DNA of 64,000 nt from Rhizophagus irregularis (GCF_026210795.1 NC_089444.1:3462501-3526500); one strand, 5' to 3'; counted from the stretch's first letter, positions 11,486-23,639 are shown. Numbers and translations: made by a program. Notes: generated by a model not told the origin, from the letters alone.

Positions 11486-12574
11486 TTTCTAATAAAAAAC
11501 AGAAAACCAAAGAAAAATTTTTTTAGTTCAAATTTTATTTTACATTTTTTAAATTTGCCTTATAGTAATTTGCCAGCAAAGGTAATCTTTTTTTTTGTAT
11601 AAATTTTCAAGTGATGCTTTTTTATAAATGTGATAATAGCAAAATACTAAATGATGATTTATTTATTCTTAAATCGCTTATTATTAAACTTTGATGATTT
11701 CATCATAAAAAGATATTACCACTATGAAAATTTCTTTGTTACTAATTTCTTGATTGTACACGCAAAAAAAGGATCGGAACGTAGCCCGTGATTCATGATG
11801 TTTCTACCACACCTTTTCCAGCCCTTTTGAAATATGAACATTATCCGGCAACACCTTTCTATAACCTCTCTCATAAAGCTGTTGTATAATGAATAGGAAA
11901 AAATAAGTGAAAAAAAAATTAATAAAGAAACAAGAGTCCATCATTCGTGGGGAGCTGTGAAATTCATAGCATTCTGTTCATTTTAGTTGGTTTTCAAAAT
12001 ACAGTAGTTGACTCAGTAATTTCGGCATAATTTCAGGTTCAGTTTAGGACAGCAATTCCCGAAACTGAAACTCTGCCGAAAGTCAAAATTCAGGCCGAAA
12101 TTGTCTGGCCAGCACTATACATTCTGGCTCGCATTGTGAATCAATGATAACTTGTCAAGTGATGAACCGACTGATTGGTAATTAAAATATGGGTTTGTCA
12201 CATGATTGCCGATCAATGTTGCGTTTTTTTAAATTAACATTTTTTTAATTCTTTATTTAAAAATTATTTAATAGCAAGTTATTTTTAATTCTATTATTAC
12301 TTATTTATATAATAACTACAAATGTTATAAGTTATTTATTTAATTCTATAATTACTTTATTTATATAATGTTTACATATAATTTAAACTAACTAAATTCT
12401 TTATTTAATAGATCGTAAGTTATAAGTTATTTATTATTGCTTATTTATATAATATTTACATGTAATTTAACTAAATTCTTTATTTAAAAAATTATTTATT
12501 TATTATTTAATTCTATTATTACTTTATTATATAATATTTACATATAGTTTAAACTAACTAAAATTAACCATGAT
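11486..12574. other. Spacer with possible transposon end
   Basis: At 12105-12116 tggccagcacta occurs. The same word is at 38573 and, reversed with changes, at 63666, so it may be a transposon terminus. At about 11800-11890 the minus strand has a short protein-like run (LYERGYRKVLPDNVHISKGL) with no recognised family. From 12230 to 12570 the DNA is simple A/T sequence leading into the satellite. Confidence 0.3.
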
Positions 12575-14988
12575 AAAAAATGTTATTTTAACGTTACTTT
12601 AATGTTTTTTTAAATCAACTATGATAAAAAAAAATGGTATATAACGTTAAATAACGTTATTTTAACATGTTTTATAATAAAAAATGGTATATGACGTTAA
12701 ATAACGTTATTTTAACATGTTTTATAATAAAAAATGTTATATGACGTTGAATAACGTTATTTTAACATGTTTTATAATAAAAAATGTTATATGACATTAA
12801 ATAACGTTATTTTAACATGTTTTATAATAAAAAATGTTATATGACGTTAAATAACGTTATTTTAACATGTTTTATAATAAAAAATCATGTTATATGACGT
12901 TAAATAACGTTATTTTAATATGTTTTATAATAAAAAATGTTATATGATGTTAAATAATGTTATTTTAACATGTTTTATAATAAAAAATGTTATATGATGT
13001 TAAATAACGTTATTTTAACATGTTTTATAATAAAAAATGTTATATGACGTTAAATAACGTTATTTTAACATGTTTTATAATAAAAAATGTTATATGACGT
13101 TAAATAACGTTATTTTAACATGTTTTATAATAAAAAATGTTATATGACGTTAAATAACGTTATTTTAACATGTTTTATAATAAAAAAATGTTATATGACG
13201 TTAAATAACGTTATTTTAACATGTTTTACAATAAAAAATGTTATATGACGTTAAATAACATTATTTAACATTATTTTAACATGTCTTATAATAAAAAAAC
13301 GTTATTCTAACATGTCTTATAATGGAAAAACGTTATATAACGTTATTTTAACGTTATTTAATATTTCTTATGATAAAAAAAACGTTATTTTAACGTCATT
13401 TTAACATTTCTTATGATAAAAAATGTTATATAACGTTATTTTAACATGTTTTATAATAAAAGAACGTTATATAACGTTCTTTAACGTTATTTTAACATGT
13501 TTTATAATAAAAGAACGTTATATAACGTTCTTTAACGTTATTTTAACATGTTTTATAATAAAAGAACGTTATATAACGTTCTTTAACGTTATTTTAACAT
13601 GTTTTATAATAAAAGAACGGTATATAACGTTATTTTAACATGTTTTATAATAAAAGAACGTTATATAACGTTATATAACGTTATTTTAACATGTTTTATA
13701 ATAAAAGAACGTTATATGACGTTAAATAACGTTATTTAACATTATTTTAACATGTCTTATAATAAAAAAACGTTATTCTAACATGTCTTATAATGGAAAA
13801 ACGTTATATAACGTTATTTTAACGTTATTTAACATTTCTTATGATAAAAAAACGTTATTTTAACGTTATTTTAACATTTCTTATGACAAAAAATGTTATA
13901 TAACGTTATTTTAACATGTTTTATAATAAAAGAACGTTATATAACGTTCTTTAACGTTATTTTAACATGTTTTATAATAAAAGAACGTTATATAACGTTA
14001 TTTAACGTTATTTTAACATGTTTTATAATAAAAGAACGTTATATAACGTTATATAACGCTATTTTAACATGTTTTATAATAAAAGAACGTTATAACGTTT
14101 TTTAACGTTATTTTAACATGTTTTATAATAAAAGAACGTTATATAACGTTCTTTAACGTTATTTTAACATGTTTTATAATAAAAGAACGTTATATAACGT
14201 TCTTTAACGTTATTTTAACATGTTTTATAATAAAAGAACGTTATATAACGTTATTTAACGTTATTTTAACATGTTTTATAATAAAAGAACGTTATATAAC
14301 GTTATTTAACGTTATTTTAACATGTTTTATAATAAAAGAACGTTATATAACGTTATTTAACGTTATTTTAACATGTTTTATAATAAAAGAATGTTATATA
14401 ACGTTATTTAACGTTATTTTAACATGTTTTATAATAAAAGAATGTTATATAACGTTATTTAACGTTATTTTAACATGTTTTATAATAAAAGAATGTTATA
14501 TAACGTTATTTAACGTTATTTTAACATGTTTTATAATAAAAGAATGTTATATAACGTTATTTAACGTTATTTTAACATGTTTTATAATAAAAGAATGTTA
14601 TATAACGTTATTTAACGTTATTTTAACATGTTTTATAATAAAAGAATGTTATATAACGTTATTTAACGTTATTTTAACATGTTTTATAATAAAAGAATGT
14701 TATATAACGTTATTTAACGTTATTTTAACATGTTTTATAATAAAAGAATGTTATATAACGTTATTTAACGTTATTTTAACATGTTTTATAATAAAAGAAT
14801 GTTATATAACGTTATTTAACGTTATTTTAACATGTTTTATAATAAAAGAATGTTATATAACGTTATTTAACGTTATTTTAACATGTTTTATAATAAAAGA
14901 ATGTTATATAACGTTATTTAACGTTATTTTAACATTTCTTATGATAAAAAATGTTATATAACGTTATTTTAACATGTTTTATAATAAA
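12575..14988. repeat. 2.4-kb AACGTT satellite, 50-51 bp unit
   Basis: It is a head-to-tail array of tgttttataataaaa plus atgttatatgacgtt (50-bp form, left part) or gaatgttatataacgtta (51-bp form, right part). Each unit contains the self-complementary words ATAACGTTAT or TTAACGTTAA-like. A block with acatgtcttataataaaaaa and cttataatggaaaaacg occurs at about 13281 and again at about 13752, which is a ~471-bp higher-order duplication. Near-identical units at 14390-14930 indicate recent homogenisation. Reading frames inside are artefacts of the 51-bp period. Confidence 0.95.
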
Positions 14989-14992
14989 AATT

Positions 14993-15025
14993 AAGAAAAA
15001 TTCGCAATTCTTGCGAATTTTTCTT
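14993..15025. repeat. Perfect 15-bp hairpin at the satellite edge
   Basis: The arms aagaaaaattcgcaa and ttgcgaatttttctt flank a 3-nt ttc loop and are followed by T8. Just beyond it, gcccttcgggc (15040-15050 region) is another short hairpin with a ttc loop. It looks like a bacterial terminator, but nothing upstream would use it. Confidence 0.75.
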
Positions 15026-15403
15026 TTTTTTAAGGACAGCCCTTCGGGCAGATTTGTTATTTACTTGATGTTCCAATATCTACTGCGCCACCCAAAGTGC
15101 AATACAAGATCTTAGAGAATGCGAAATGAAAATAACAGCTAATACATAAAATATTTAAATGAACATGAATTTTCAATCACTAAATATTACTTAAGGGTTT
15201 TATATTTAAGAATCCTTGGATAAATTAGTTTTTAACTGTAAATAAAAATATTGGCAAAATTAAATTTTTGTTTTGTGCAAGAACAAAAATTGATCGACAT
15301 AATATTAAAAAATGTGATTTATTCGTGATCTATCAAATTAACATTCATCTTTAGTAGCACAGTTAAATTCAGTGCAAAAAGTTAACATTATGATTGACTG
15401 TCT
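15026..15403. other. Spacer
   Basis: No gene is supported. The short stretch near 15075-15110 (actgcgccacccaaagtgca) is GC-richer but too short to assign. Confidence 0.3.
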
Positions 15404-15433
15404 ATGTACTGTACATGTACATGTACAGTACAT
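15404..15433. repeat. Perfect 30-bp palindrome of TGTACA words
   Basis: The 30 bases read the same on both strands and are built from tgtactgtaca / tgtacatgtac. A second, imperfect copy follows at about 15444-15473. It could extrude as a cruciform or be a protein-binding site. Confidence 0.85.
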
Positions 15434-15707
15434 GTTCATGTTAATGTACTGTACATGTACATGTACAAGTACAATAAGTTATATAAGATTTGATGGACCT
15501 TTTTTTACCAAAAAGGAAATTTTTTTCAATTTCATGGCAATTCTGCATGTGGGTAAATATCAAATTAAGAAACGATGTACATATATTCGAATTAATAAAT
15601 TTGATAAATTTATAAAATGATTGACAAATGATTGACATAAAAATAACTACTTTTGTAAAAAACGCCCAACAAAAGATTATCTCTGTGTTAATGATTAATA
15701 TGGTTTT

Positions 15708-16106
15708 AATATTATTCATTATGATTCTTTAGATAGTGTTAGAAATTACATTTATTTTGGCAAAAATATAATAGAATTTTATACTAATCTTACTTCGTAG
15801 CGCCATCGTAGATTTTAGTAGTTGATTTATATAATTTTATAGGGTCAATTTTACTTTCTTCTGCAGGGCGGGCTTCAACTTACCAAGTTTCGGCTAGTGT
15901 ATGGGAGGTAGTGGGTTAATTAAAGAAATGGTTTTTAGGTGTAGTTGGTTATATCTTTAATAGTTTCGTATTTAATTGCCCCACCGTCGAAGTAGATTCT
16001 TCTGATAGTTTAGTTCATTTTTTTATTTTACTTTTTCATTTTTGATATGTTTATAAAATTTGTTTTCGCTAACTATTACTGTTTAATAAAAATAAAAAAT
16101 AAAAAA
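15708..16106 (+). mobile_element. Retroposon-like copy 1 (short) with A-rich tail
   Basis: It is flanked by direct repeats tgattaatatggtttt at 15692-15707 and 16107-16122 and ends in an aataaaaataaaaaataaaaa tail. That is the layout left by target-primed reverse transcription. Its body shares gggcttcaacttaccaa, gtatgggag and aattgcccaccg words with the longer copy at 16123-16987, so it is probably a 5'-truncated member of the same family. No protein is encoded. Confidence 0.6.
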
Positions 16107-16122
16107 TGATTAATATGGTTTT

Positions 16123-16987
16123 AAGGTTGAAGATTCCAAGCTGGAAGGAAGAAATTTCCATTTCGCTCAGTGGTGAAAGTTCGCTTTCTTAATAATAAGG
16201 GGTTGTTCCTGGTGATAGTTTGGTGAAATTTCCCTCTTTACCTAGGTTTTTACTCCTTTGGGTTGGTTTTCCTAGGGTTATGAATTTTTCTTATTTTTTT
16301 GGTGAATTTTTCTCGTCTTTCTTTTTTGCCTTCTGCTTTTTGGAGTTTTTCTGGGGTATCCCAAAATTGATCGACATCAGGTGGTTTGTAGATCTTTTCT
16401 TTTGAGAGAGTTGGGTGTAATTTAAGGGGGGTGCAGATCTTGGTGATCAGTTTTTGGTCAGGTGAGGTCAAGGTGGCATATGTTTGGACTATCATGAGTT
16501 TTTACTGCGGTTTAGTTTAGATTGGAGGGATCGTTCGAAATGAGGTGGGTGTCCTTTCGGGGATTGCATGACACTAAAAAGTTCCCCTTTAGTTTACTCT
16601 TAGGTAGTTTGTTAACTCTGGTAATATAGTCACTTGGAGAATTTATTTTTATCGACCAGTGTGAGGGGATTTTTCCAACCAGGGGCTGGCGGTTCAGTTT
16701 GATAATCTGCGGGGTACGGGCTTCAACTTACCAAAACTTAGGTTTACCTAAGCGAGAGTATGGGAGGCAGTGGCGTTATCTGGGTTTTTGCGTCGTGGGG
16801 TCTAATTTTAGTATCTCACATTATACCTTCTTCCTGTTAATTGCCCACCGGTTTGAGTAGATTATTTTCGAGTGTAGTTTAGTTAGTATTTTTGTCAATT
16901 TTGACTTATATGTAATTTTCTACTTATAATCGCGTCCATGTTAGGTTTCTAACTGGAACCCATTAATAAAAATAAAAAAATAAAAAA
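16123..16987 (+). mobile_element. Retroposon-like copy 2, GC-richer, A-rich tail
   Basis: It runs from one copy of tgattaatatggttt (16107) to the next (16988) and ends cattaataaaaataaaaaaa. It is visibly richer in G than its surroundings and contains gggcttcaacttacca and gtatgggaggcagtgg, shared with copy 1. Frames at 16220-16405 (+) and 16250-16495 (-) lack reverse transcriptase or other known motifs, so this may be the untranslated 3' part of a LINE or a SINE. Confidence 0.55.
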
Positions 16988-17002
16988 TGATTAATATGGT
17001 TT

Positions 17003-17053
17003 ATCGCGTCCATGTTAGGTTTCTAACTGGAACCCATTAATAAAAATAAAAAA
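17003..17053 (+). mobile_element. Retroposon-like copy 3, only the last ~45 bp
   Basis: It repeats the final segment of copy 2 (cgcgtccatgttaggtttct, aactggaacccattaataaa) and is again followed by tgattaatatggttt at 17054-17068. It is either an extremely truncated third insertion or a tandem duplication of the 3' end. Confidence 0.6.
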
Positions 17054-17338
17054 TGATTAATATGGTTTGCCTCATAAGTATTTATCATGAGTATTTGTTA
17101 CGCAATTTTTCGGTCGTACGATTGACCGTATTTGACTTTTCTTATTAACGCTAATTATTTTTTTTATTAAAAATTATTTCTCTTATAACCATTATATATA
17201 AATTATTATATATTAATACGAAATTATATCTAAAAAAAAAAATTCATTCTATAATATGGTAAACGTAAATTTGATTTTAGATTAATTATACGTACGTAAT
17301 TCTAACAATTTTACAGATGCTTTTTAATTATTCATTGA

Positions 17339-17530
17339 TATCTTTAGAATGGAATATCCAACTTTTAATAATATTTAAATCTTGTAATGCAGATGGTTTT
17401 TTAATGGATCCACATCCCAACATTTTTTCATCAAATCTACATAACATTGTGGAGTATTTTCAATAATTTTAGGACGTTTGCCTTAACAAATATTTATAAG
17501 AAAGTTGAAGATCATGTTCTTTATCATTAT
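17339..17530 (-). pseudogene. TKL kinase C-terminal relic beside array locus 1
   Basis: Minus-strand pieces EHDLQLSYK, GKRPKIIENTPQCYVDLMKK followed by CWDVDP, and PSALQDLNIIKSWIFH are the end of a kinase domain of the local family, separated by frameshifts. It lies head to head with the array gene at 17677, so part of that gene's upstream region derives from an old inverted kinase copy. Confidence 0.72.
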
Positions 17531-17611
17531 TGTACATGAAAACTACGATCTTAAACATAAAAGTAATTTGTTGAACCATGACATTGTTATGCATTGTTAT
17601 GCATGAATTGC

Positions 17612-17638
17612 GTAACTCTATAGTTACTGTATAAATAA
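17612..17638 (+). promoter_or_regulatory. Conserved palindrome and TATA box of array locus 1
   Basis: gtaactctatagttac (a 16-bp palindrome with one mismatch) is followed by TATAAATAA at 17630-17638, 47 bp before the ATG. The same pair precedes locus 2 (perfect palindrome), and the TATA word precedes locus 3 at 46 bp. Conservation among diverged copies supports a core promoter. Confidence 0.6.
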
Positions 17639-17676
17639 TTTTATTCCGAAATTTTTTCTTTAGCGCTTTAGAAATA

Positions 17677-20600
17677 ATGTCTTCCCAAAATAAAAAAATT
17701 ACAGATTGGACCAGTGGAAACGAGAAAGTTGATGATTTCATTCAAAAAATGCAATTAAATACTGGTCTTAATGATGTATTATTTGAATGGATACCATACA
17801 GTCAGTTTAGTGAAATTACAGAAATAGGTAAAAATGAGTCTATAACAGTATATTCTGCAGTATGGAGGGATGGTCCATTATGTAATACATCGTATAAAAG
17901 AAATTCTAATAAAGAGGTTGCTTTAAAATGTTTACATAACTCTCGAAATTTCATTGAGCTTGTAATAAATAAGGTATAAAACTTCTACTAATCTTTTTCA
18001 TTTTTTTTAAATTAATATTAATTCTATATTTACATTTCAGGTTGAAAAATATCCCAGTCGGTATAGGAATTTCTGGTTTATTACAATATACGGTATATCC
18101 CAAAATCCAGATACTAATGATTATATCTTAGTCCAAAATAATTCTATAAACCTTACAAATTGGGCAAGTGAAAATGAAAAAATTGACGATTTCATTCAAG
18201 AAAGACAATTTAAAATTAGACGTAGAGATGTAGTTTTTGAATGGATTCCATATAATCAGTTTAATGAAATTAAAGAAACAGGTAAAAATAGTTCTATAAC
18301 AGTATATTCAGCAATATGGAAGGATGGTCCATTATATTGGAATGAACAGATTAAAAAAAAGTATACAAGAAATTTAAATAAGGAAATTGCTTTAAAATGC
18401 TTGCATAATACACAAAATTCTGTTGAATTTGTAATGAATGAGGTACGAATTCTCCGCAAATATTTTTTATTTTCTTAATACAACATTAATTCCTTATTTG
18501 TTATATATCTTAGGTTGGAAAATATCACATAAGATATGAGTGGGGTAATTCTGATCATTCTTTTCATGTATTATACGGAATATCTCAAAATCCATATACA
18601 AATGATTATATTCTAGTCCAAAATAATTCCATAAACCTTACAAATTTGGCAAGTGGAAATGAAACAATTGATGGTTTCATTCAAGAAATGCAATTAAAGG
18701 TTAATAATCATAGTAGTATAATATTCGAATGGATTCCATATAATCAGTTTAATAAAATTATAGAAACAGGCAAAAATAGTTCTATAACAGTATATTCAGC
18801 AATATGGAAGGATGGTCCATTATATTGGAATGAACAGAATAAAAAGTATGCAAGAAATTTAAATAAGGAAATTGCTTTAAAATGCTTGCATAATACACAA
18901 AATTCTGTTGAATTTATAATTAATGAGGTACAAATTCTCTACAAATGTTTTTTTTATTTTTTAATACAACATTAATTCCTTATTTATTATGTGCTTTAGG
19001 TTAAAAAATATCACATAAGATATGAGTGGGGTAATTTTGATAATTATTTTCATATATTATATGGAATATCTCAAAATCCATATACAAATGATTATATTTT
19101 AGTCCAAAATAATTCCATAAACCTTACAAATTGGACAAGTGGAAAGGAAACAATTGATGGTTTCATTCAAGAAATGCAATTAAAGGTTAATAATCATAAT
19201 GGTATAATATTCGAATGGATACCATATAATCAGTTTAATGAAATTATGGAAATAGGAAAAAATAGTTCTATAATAGCATATTCAGCAATATGGAAGGATG
19301 GTCCATTGCATTGGAATGAACAGAATAAAAAGTATACAAGAAATTCTAATAGAGAGATTGCTTTGAAATGCTTACATAACACTCAAAATCTCATTGAATT
19401 TGTAATAAATAAGGTAATAAAAGATGAAAGGCTTTCTATATTGTACGGTATATCTCAAAATCCAGATACAAATGATTATGTTTTAGCTCAAAATAATCTC
19501 GCATGGACTACTAGAAATAAAAAAATTGATGATTTTATTCAAGAAGTACAGTTGAAAATTAATGATACTAATACTATAACATTCGAATGGGTACAATATG
19601 ATCAGTTTAATGAAATTGAAGAAACGGGTAGAAATGGGTCTGTAACACTATATTCTGCATTATGGAAGGATGGTCCATTATATAACATATCACTTAAGAG
19701 AGATTCTAATAAAAAGGTTGCTTTGAAATGCTTACATAATTCACAAAATCGCATTAAATTTGTAATAAATGAGGTATAAAATTTTCACAAATATTTTCAT
19801 TTTTTTGGTATAGTATATTGATCTTTCATTATATTTCAGGTAAAAAAATATCAAATAGAAAATGGTTGGTATACAATATGTGGAATATCTCAAGATCCAT
19901 ATACAAATGATTATATTTTGGTCCAAAATAATTCTGTAAATCTTACAAATTGGATCAGTGGAAATGAAATAATTGATAATTTAATTTGGGAAATGCAACT
20001 GATGATGAAAATTAATAATCCATGGAATACAGTATTCGAATGGATACCATTTAATCAATTTATTAAAATTAAAGAAAAAGAGAAAAATCATTTTATAACA
20101 GTATATTCAGCAATATGGCAAAATGGTCCATTACATTATAATAATAATAAGGATGAATATATTCGAAATTCAAATGAAGAGGTTGCTTTGAAATGCTTGC
20201 ATAACTCACAGAATTATACTGAATTTGTAATAAATGAGGTATATATTCATTTGAAATGTTTAATTTTTTCACAATTTAATTATTTTTTTTCATATTTTAG
20301 GTTAAAAGTTTTTCAAAAAAAGAATTTAGTAAGAATATCCATATAATATATGGAATATCCCAAAATCCAGATACAAATGATTATATTTTGGTTTTAAATT
20401 TTATAAATCAGACAAGTGGAAATAATAAAATTGATGATTTTGTTCAGGAAATGCAATTGAAAATTAATGATATCGTATTTGAATGGATACCATACATTCA
20501 ATTTTATGAAGTTAAAGAAACAAACAAAAATAGTTTTGCAACAACATATTCTGCAATATGGAGAGAAGGTCCAATTGATAATATCTATAAGTATAAATAT

Positions 20601-22073
20601 AGAAGAAATCCAAATAAAAATGTTTTCTTGAAACAATTACACAATTCACACAATCTTACTCAATTTGTAATAAATGAGGTATAATATTTTACAAATGTAA
20701 CTTTTTGAAATATCTGATATTAATTTCTTTATTTATATTTTAGGCTAAAAAATATTCAACAAATAGTAGTAGTTTTCTTGTAATATATGGAATTTCTCAA
20801 AATCCAGATACCAAGGATTATATATTAGTTCAAAATAAACTCATTAACTTCAATAACTATATAACTGGAAGTGAAAAAATTGACAATGCAATTCAAGAAA
20901 TACAATTAAAAATACTAAAATATGATGATTTAATATTTGAATGGGTACCATACAGTCAGTTTGATAAAATTAAAAAAATAGGAAAAGGTGGTTTTGCTAC
21001 AATATATTCAGCAATATGGAGAGATGGTCCATTATATTTGGAAAGTCAGGGTGAAAATTATAAAAGAGATTCATTTAAAGAAGTTGCTTTAAAATGTTTA
21101 GAAAATTCACAAAATCACATTAATGAATTACTAAAAGAGGTATGTAAATTTCTCTATATTCTTAAATAAAAAAAGTGATTTAATATATAATTTTATATGG
21201 TTAATGTTTTAACAGGTTAAAGCATATTCAACTAAACCTACACATAGTAGTATTTTAAAAGTATATGGAATATCTCAAGAACCATGTACAAAAAATTATA
21301 TTATTATTCTTCATTATGCAGCAGGTGGAAGTTTTGATCATTGGGTAAATATAAATGAAAATTATAAAAATTTTAATTGGAAAAAGAAAATACAAGCATT
21401 ATTATATATTGCTAGTGGCCTTAGAGAACTCCATGATGAGCAAATAGTACATCGTGATCTTCATACAAGAAATATATTATTTAATAATCCTTCTATAAAG
21501 CCTTACATTAAAATATATATTTCAGATATGGGATTATGTGGAGAGGTTGGTAACCTAGATAAAACAAAATTTTATGGAGTTATTCCTTATGTGGCACCTG
21601 AAGTATTAAGAGGAAAACTCTACACCAAAGCTGCAGACATCTATAGCTTTGGTATGATTATGTATTTTGTAGCAACTGAAAGACAACCTTTTGACAATCG
21701 AGCACATGATTGTTGTCTAACATTAGACATTTATAATGGAATTAGACCAGAAATAAATGAGAAAGCAATACCAAGATGTTATATTAACTTAATGAAAAAT
21801 TGTTGGGATTCAAATCCAAAAAACAGACCTGATGCAACAGTATTATCTAGAGCACTTTCATCAATTTCTATAAATAATTTATATAAGGCAGAAATTGAAG
21901 AAGCAGAAAAGCATAGGATTTTACACCTATCTTCATCGAAAGTAGATAGACAAGTAAATACTCATCCTCAGGCTATTTATACATCTCGATTACTAAATCC
22001 TTTTACGGAAAATCTTCCGAAGTATATTGATGACAATTCTGAATGCCTAGATTGTGCAATCCTAGATGAATGA
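17677..22073 (+). CDS. Kinase array locus 1: eight tandem N-lobe units plus one TKL kinase C-lobe
   Basis: Exons: 17677-17973, 18041-18442, 18514-18927, 19000-19773, 19840-20238, 20301-20678, 20744-21139 and 21216-22073. All junctions are GT-AG and phase 0, giving about 1305 residues. Each unit reads YGISQNPDTNDYILVQ (beta4-beta5), a SGNEKIDDFIQEMQL linker, FEWIPYNQFNEI (beta1), a loop, VYSAIWKDGPL (beta2), VALKCLHNSQN (beta3 with its lysine) and a short alphaC ending NEV. Units 1-7 have loops such as GKNSSITVYSA that lack the second and third glycines; unit 7 has VFLKQL. Unit 8 has GKGGFATIYSA (968 onward) and K1005. Exon 4 carries two units with no intron between them. The final exon supplies HRD, DMG and APE and the tail HPQAIYTSRLLNPF. 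There is no internal stop in any exon. The start was chosen by the shared MSSQ and promoter. The full-length transcript is inferred; alternative splicing of cassettes is equally possible. Confidence 0.8.
21216..22073 (+). other. Catalytic exon of array locus 1
   Basis: This single exon holds the entire C-lobe. It contains HRDLHTRN (H1099, D1101, N1106; RD type), SDMGL in place of DFG (D1124), APE (1147-1149), DIYSFGMIMYFVATERQPF and CWDSNPKNRPDATVL. All catalytic residues visible in the C-lobe are present, so together with the preceding unit (intact glycine loop) it should fold as an active kinase. It ends in the genus-typical tail with a Cys-x2-Cys pair (CLDCA). Confidence 0.85.
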
Positions 22074-22745
22074 TTTTACAGATTTAGCTTGTATATATAT
22101 ATACAATATAACATTTGTAATTAAATATAGTATTTGTTCAACACTGGTTATAATAGAATATTGTAAATGTAAGTAATTTATCATAATTTCACTTATTTAC
22201 ATAAATAAAATCAGTTTGTAATTGAGCAAATTAATTTAAAAAATCTTAAAACTGGAAATATACAAATGAGAGATTTTTTTATTTTTAAAATAAATTTTCA
22301 TATATACTTTAATTTCTCAGAGGTGATAGTAACTACGAAATTGTTAGAAAGAATTTGTAGTCTTCTATATCTTTAATAATAGCAACAAAATATATATTCA
22401 GATTCGGCAATGTTATTAAATTGAATATTATGTAATTCATGAATGTCTATGAGGAAAATGGGTGAAATTATAGTACTAGATGCTGTAGAATTCAGTTCTA
22501 ACTTGTAGAATTGGCAGCCCTAGTTCGTTTAATATTCCTGAAACTAGGAGATGAACAATTGTAAGTCCGTAATCAGATCTTATGATAAATAAAATGAGTT
22601 AAGTAATGTTTTGGAATTTTTTTCTTTGTTTTTTAGGTTGAAAACATTCCACTGTTAATAAAATTTTCCGTTATATAAAATTAATTTCAAAAATAATAAA
22701 TATATAAATAAATAAAAAATTTTACCTCCATAAAAAAATTCATTT
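22074..22745. other. 3' flank of array locus 1
   Basis: It is matched in order by the 3' flank of locus 3 (57037-57400): gtatttgttcaacactg, atagaatattgtaaatg and taaaatcagtttgtaattga. Its distal part (22350-22580: tagtcttctatatctttaat, tagaattggcagccctagtt) is matched near 46133 and 48240-48320. It therefore belongs to the duplicated unit rather than being unique spacer. Confidence 0.55.
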
Positions 22746-22749
22746 ATTT

Positions 22750-23530
22750 TTCTTCCCTAGAATAAATAATAATCATGGAAGCAATAATGGCAGTGTTTGC
22801 GGCTTCAATACATTTACCAATAGATTACCTTAAATTAGATTAATGTTTTTATTCACATTATCGGAATACATTTCATTTCAAAAGGGATATTTAGGTATAG
22901 GAGTAACAACAATATCTGGTACATTTCACACACGTGGTTGCTGTTTCCATTTTCACTATTTTTTAGAAAAATATAAAGATCTTTGTTTCACTTTGAATAA
23001 TAAAATCTATCATATGTTTCCTTTTAAATGCAACAAATTCGTTGAGAATAAATTATCACATCATCTAGATTTTTAAAACAGTCTATAATTATAGTACGTT
23101 ATAATATATATTTTATTAAACAAATAAATATTTTTTAATTTCTCGTACATAATCAATACGTTATGTAAAAAAGCTAGCTAAATTACTTGACCTGTTATTT
23201 ATTTTTCTTAGTTTTTCTGTGGTGTTGTTTCAACTTCAGACTTAAGCCCATTTTTATGCACATCTTTATAACATATAGACTTGTTTATTGATCACTGTAC
23301 TCAAAATATCTTTCTGTAATAATAAAGTGAGCGTTATAAACATCTTAATAAGGGCCTCTATAATCACACTTTGTTACCTGAGAATCCATAAGCACTTTTG
23401 TATCAATTGCAAACTATTCCATATCAATGATTGTAGAGGTATATGGATGGAAATGGTCGAACCATGTATTGTACATAAATCTGTCCATCTCAAAGGAAAA
23501 CTACTATGTAAAATTAATGAAATGTAAAGT
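22750..23530 (-). pseudogene. Unidentified decayed coding sequence
   Basis: The minus strand gives protein-like runs broken by stops, e.g. MDSQVTKCDYRGPY, then DVYNAHFIITERYFEYSDQ near 23280-23440. Base composition is less AT-biased than true spacer. No family is recognised. The plus-strand frames here (22843-23076, 23288-23527) look like shadows of this relic. Confidence 0.3.
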
Positions 23531-23639
23531 CAAGAATTTTATTATAATGTGATACTCACAGATTGAATACGAGCTTCTTTACAAAAAACAGTTTTAGGCA
23601 AGCTTGATATTATCACTAGTTTCCTTACTATCAGGTGAG

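Noticed and set aside
13423..14105. Two frames with MLYNVILTCFIIKERYITFF repeats
   Set aside because: Product of the 51-bp satellite period; not a gene.
12575..14988. Possible CRISPR array
   Set aside because: The units are continuous with no unique spacers, and the context is a eukaryotic nuclear genome.
14993..15025. Rho-independent terminator
   Set aside because: The shape is right, but there is no bacterial-type gene upstream and the organism is a eukaryote; recorded as a hairpin only.
15372..15719. Overlapping frames on both strands rich in Cys-Thr and Val-His
   Set aside because: Driven by the TGTACA palindromes; no family features.
16220..16495. Two opposing frames in the retroposon-like body
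   Set aside because: No reverse transcriptase, endonuclease or other motif; the frames overlap each other.
17677..17979. Short single-exon protein ending at the stop after NKV
   Set aside because: The stop lies inside the GTATAA donor of intron 1, as in every cassette; splicing removes it.
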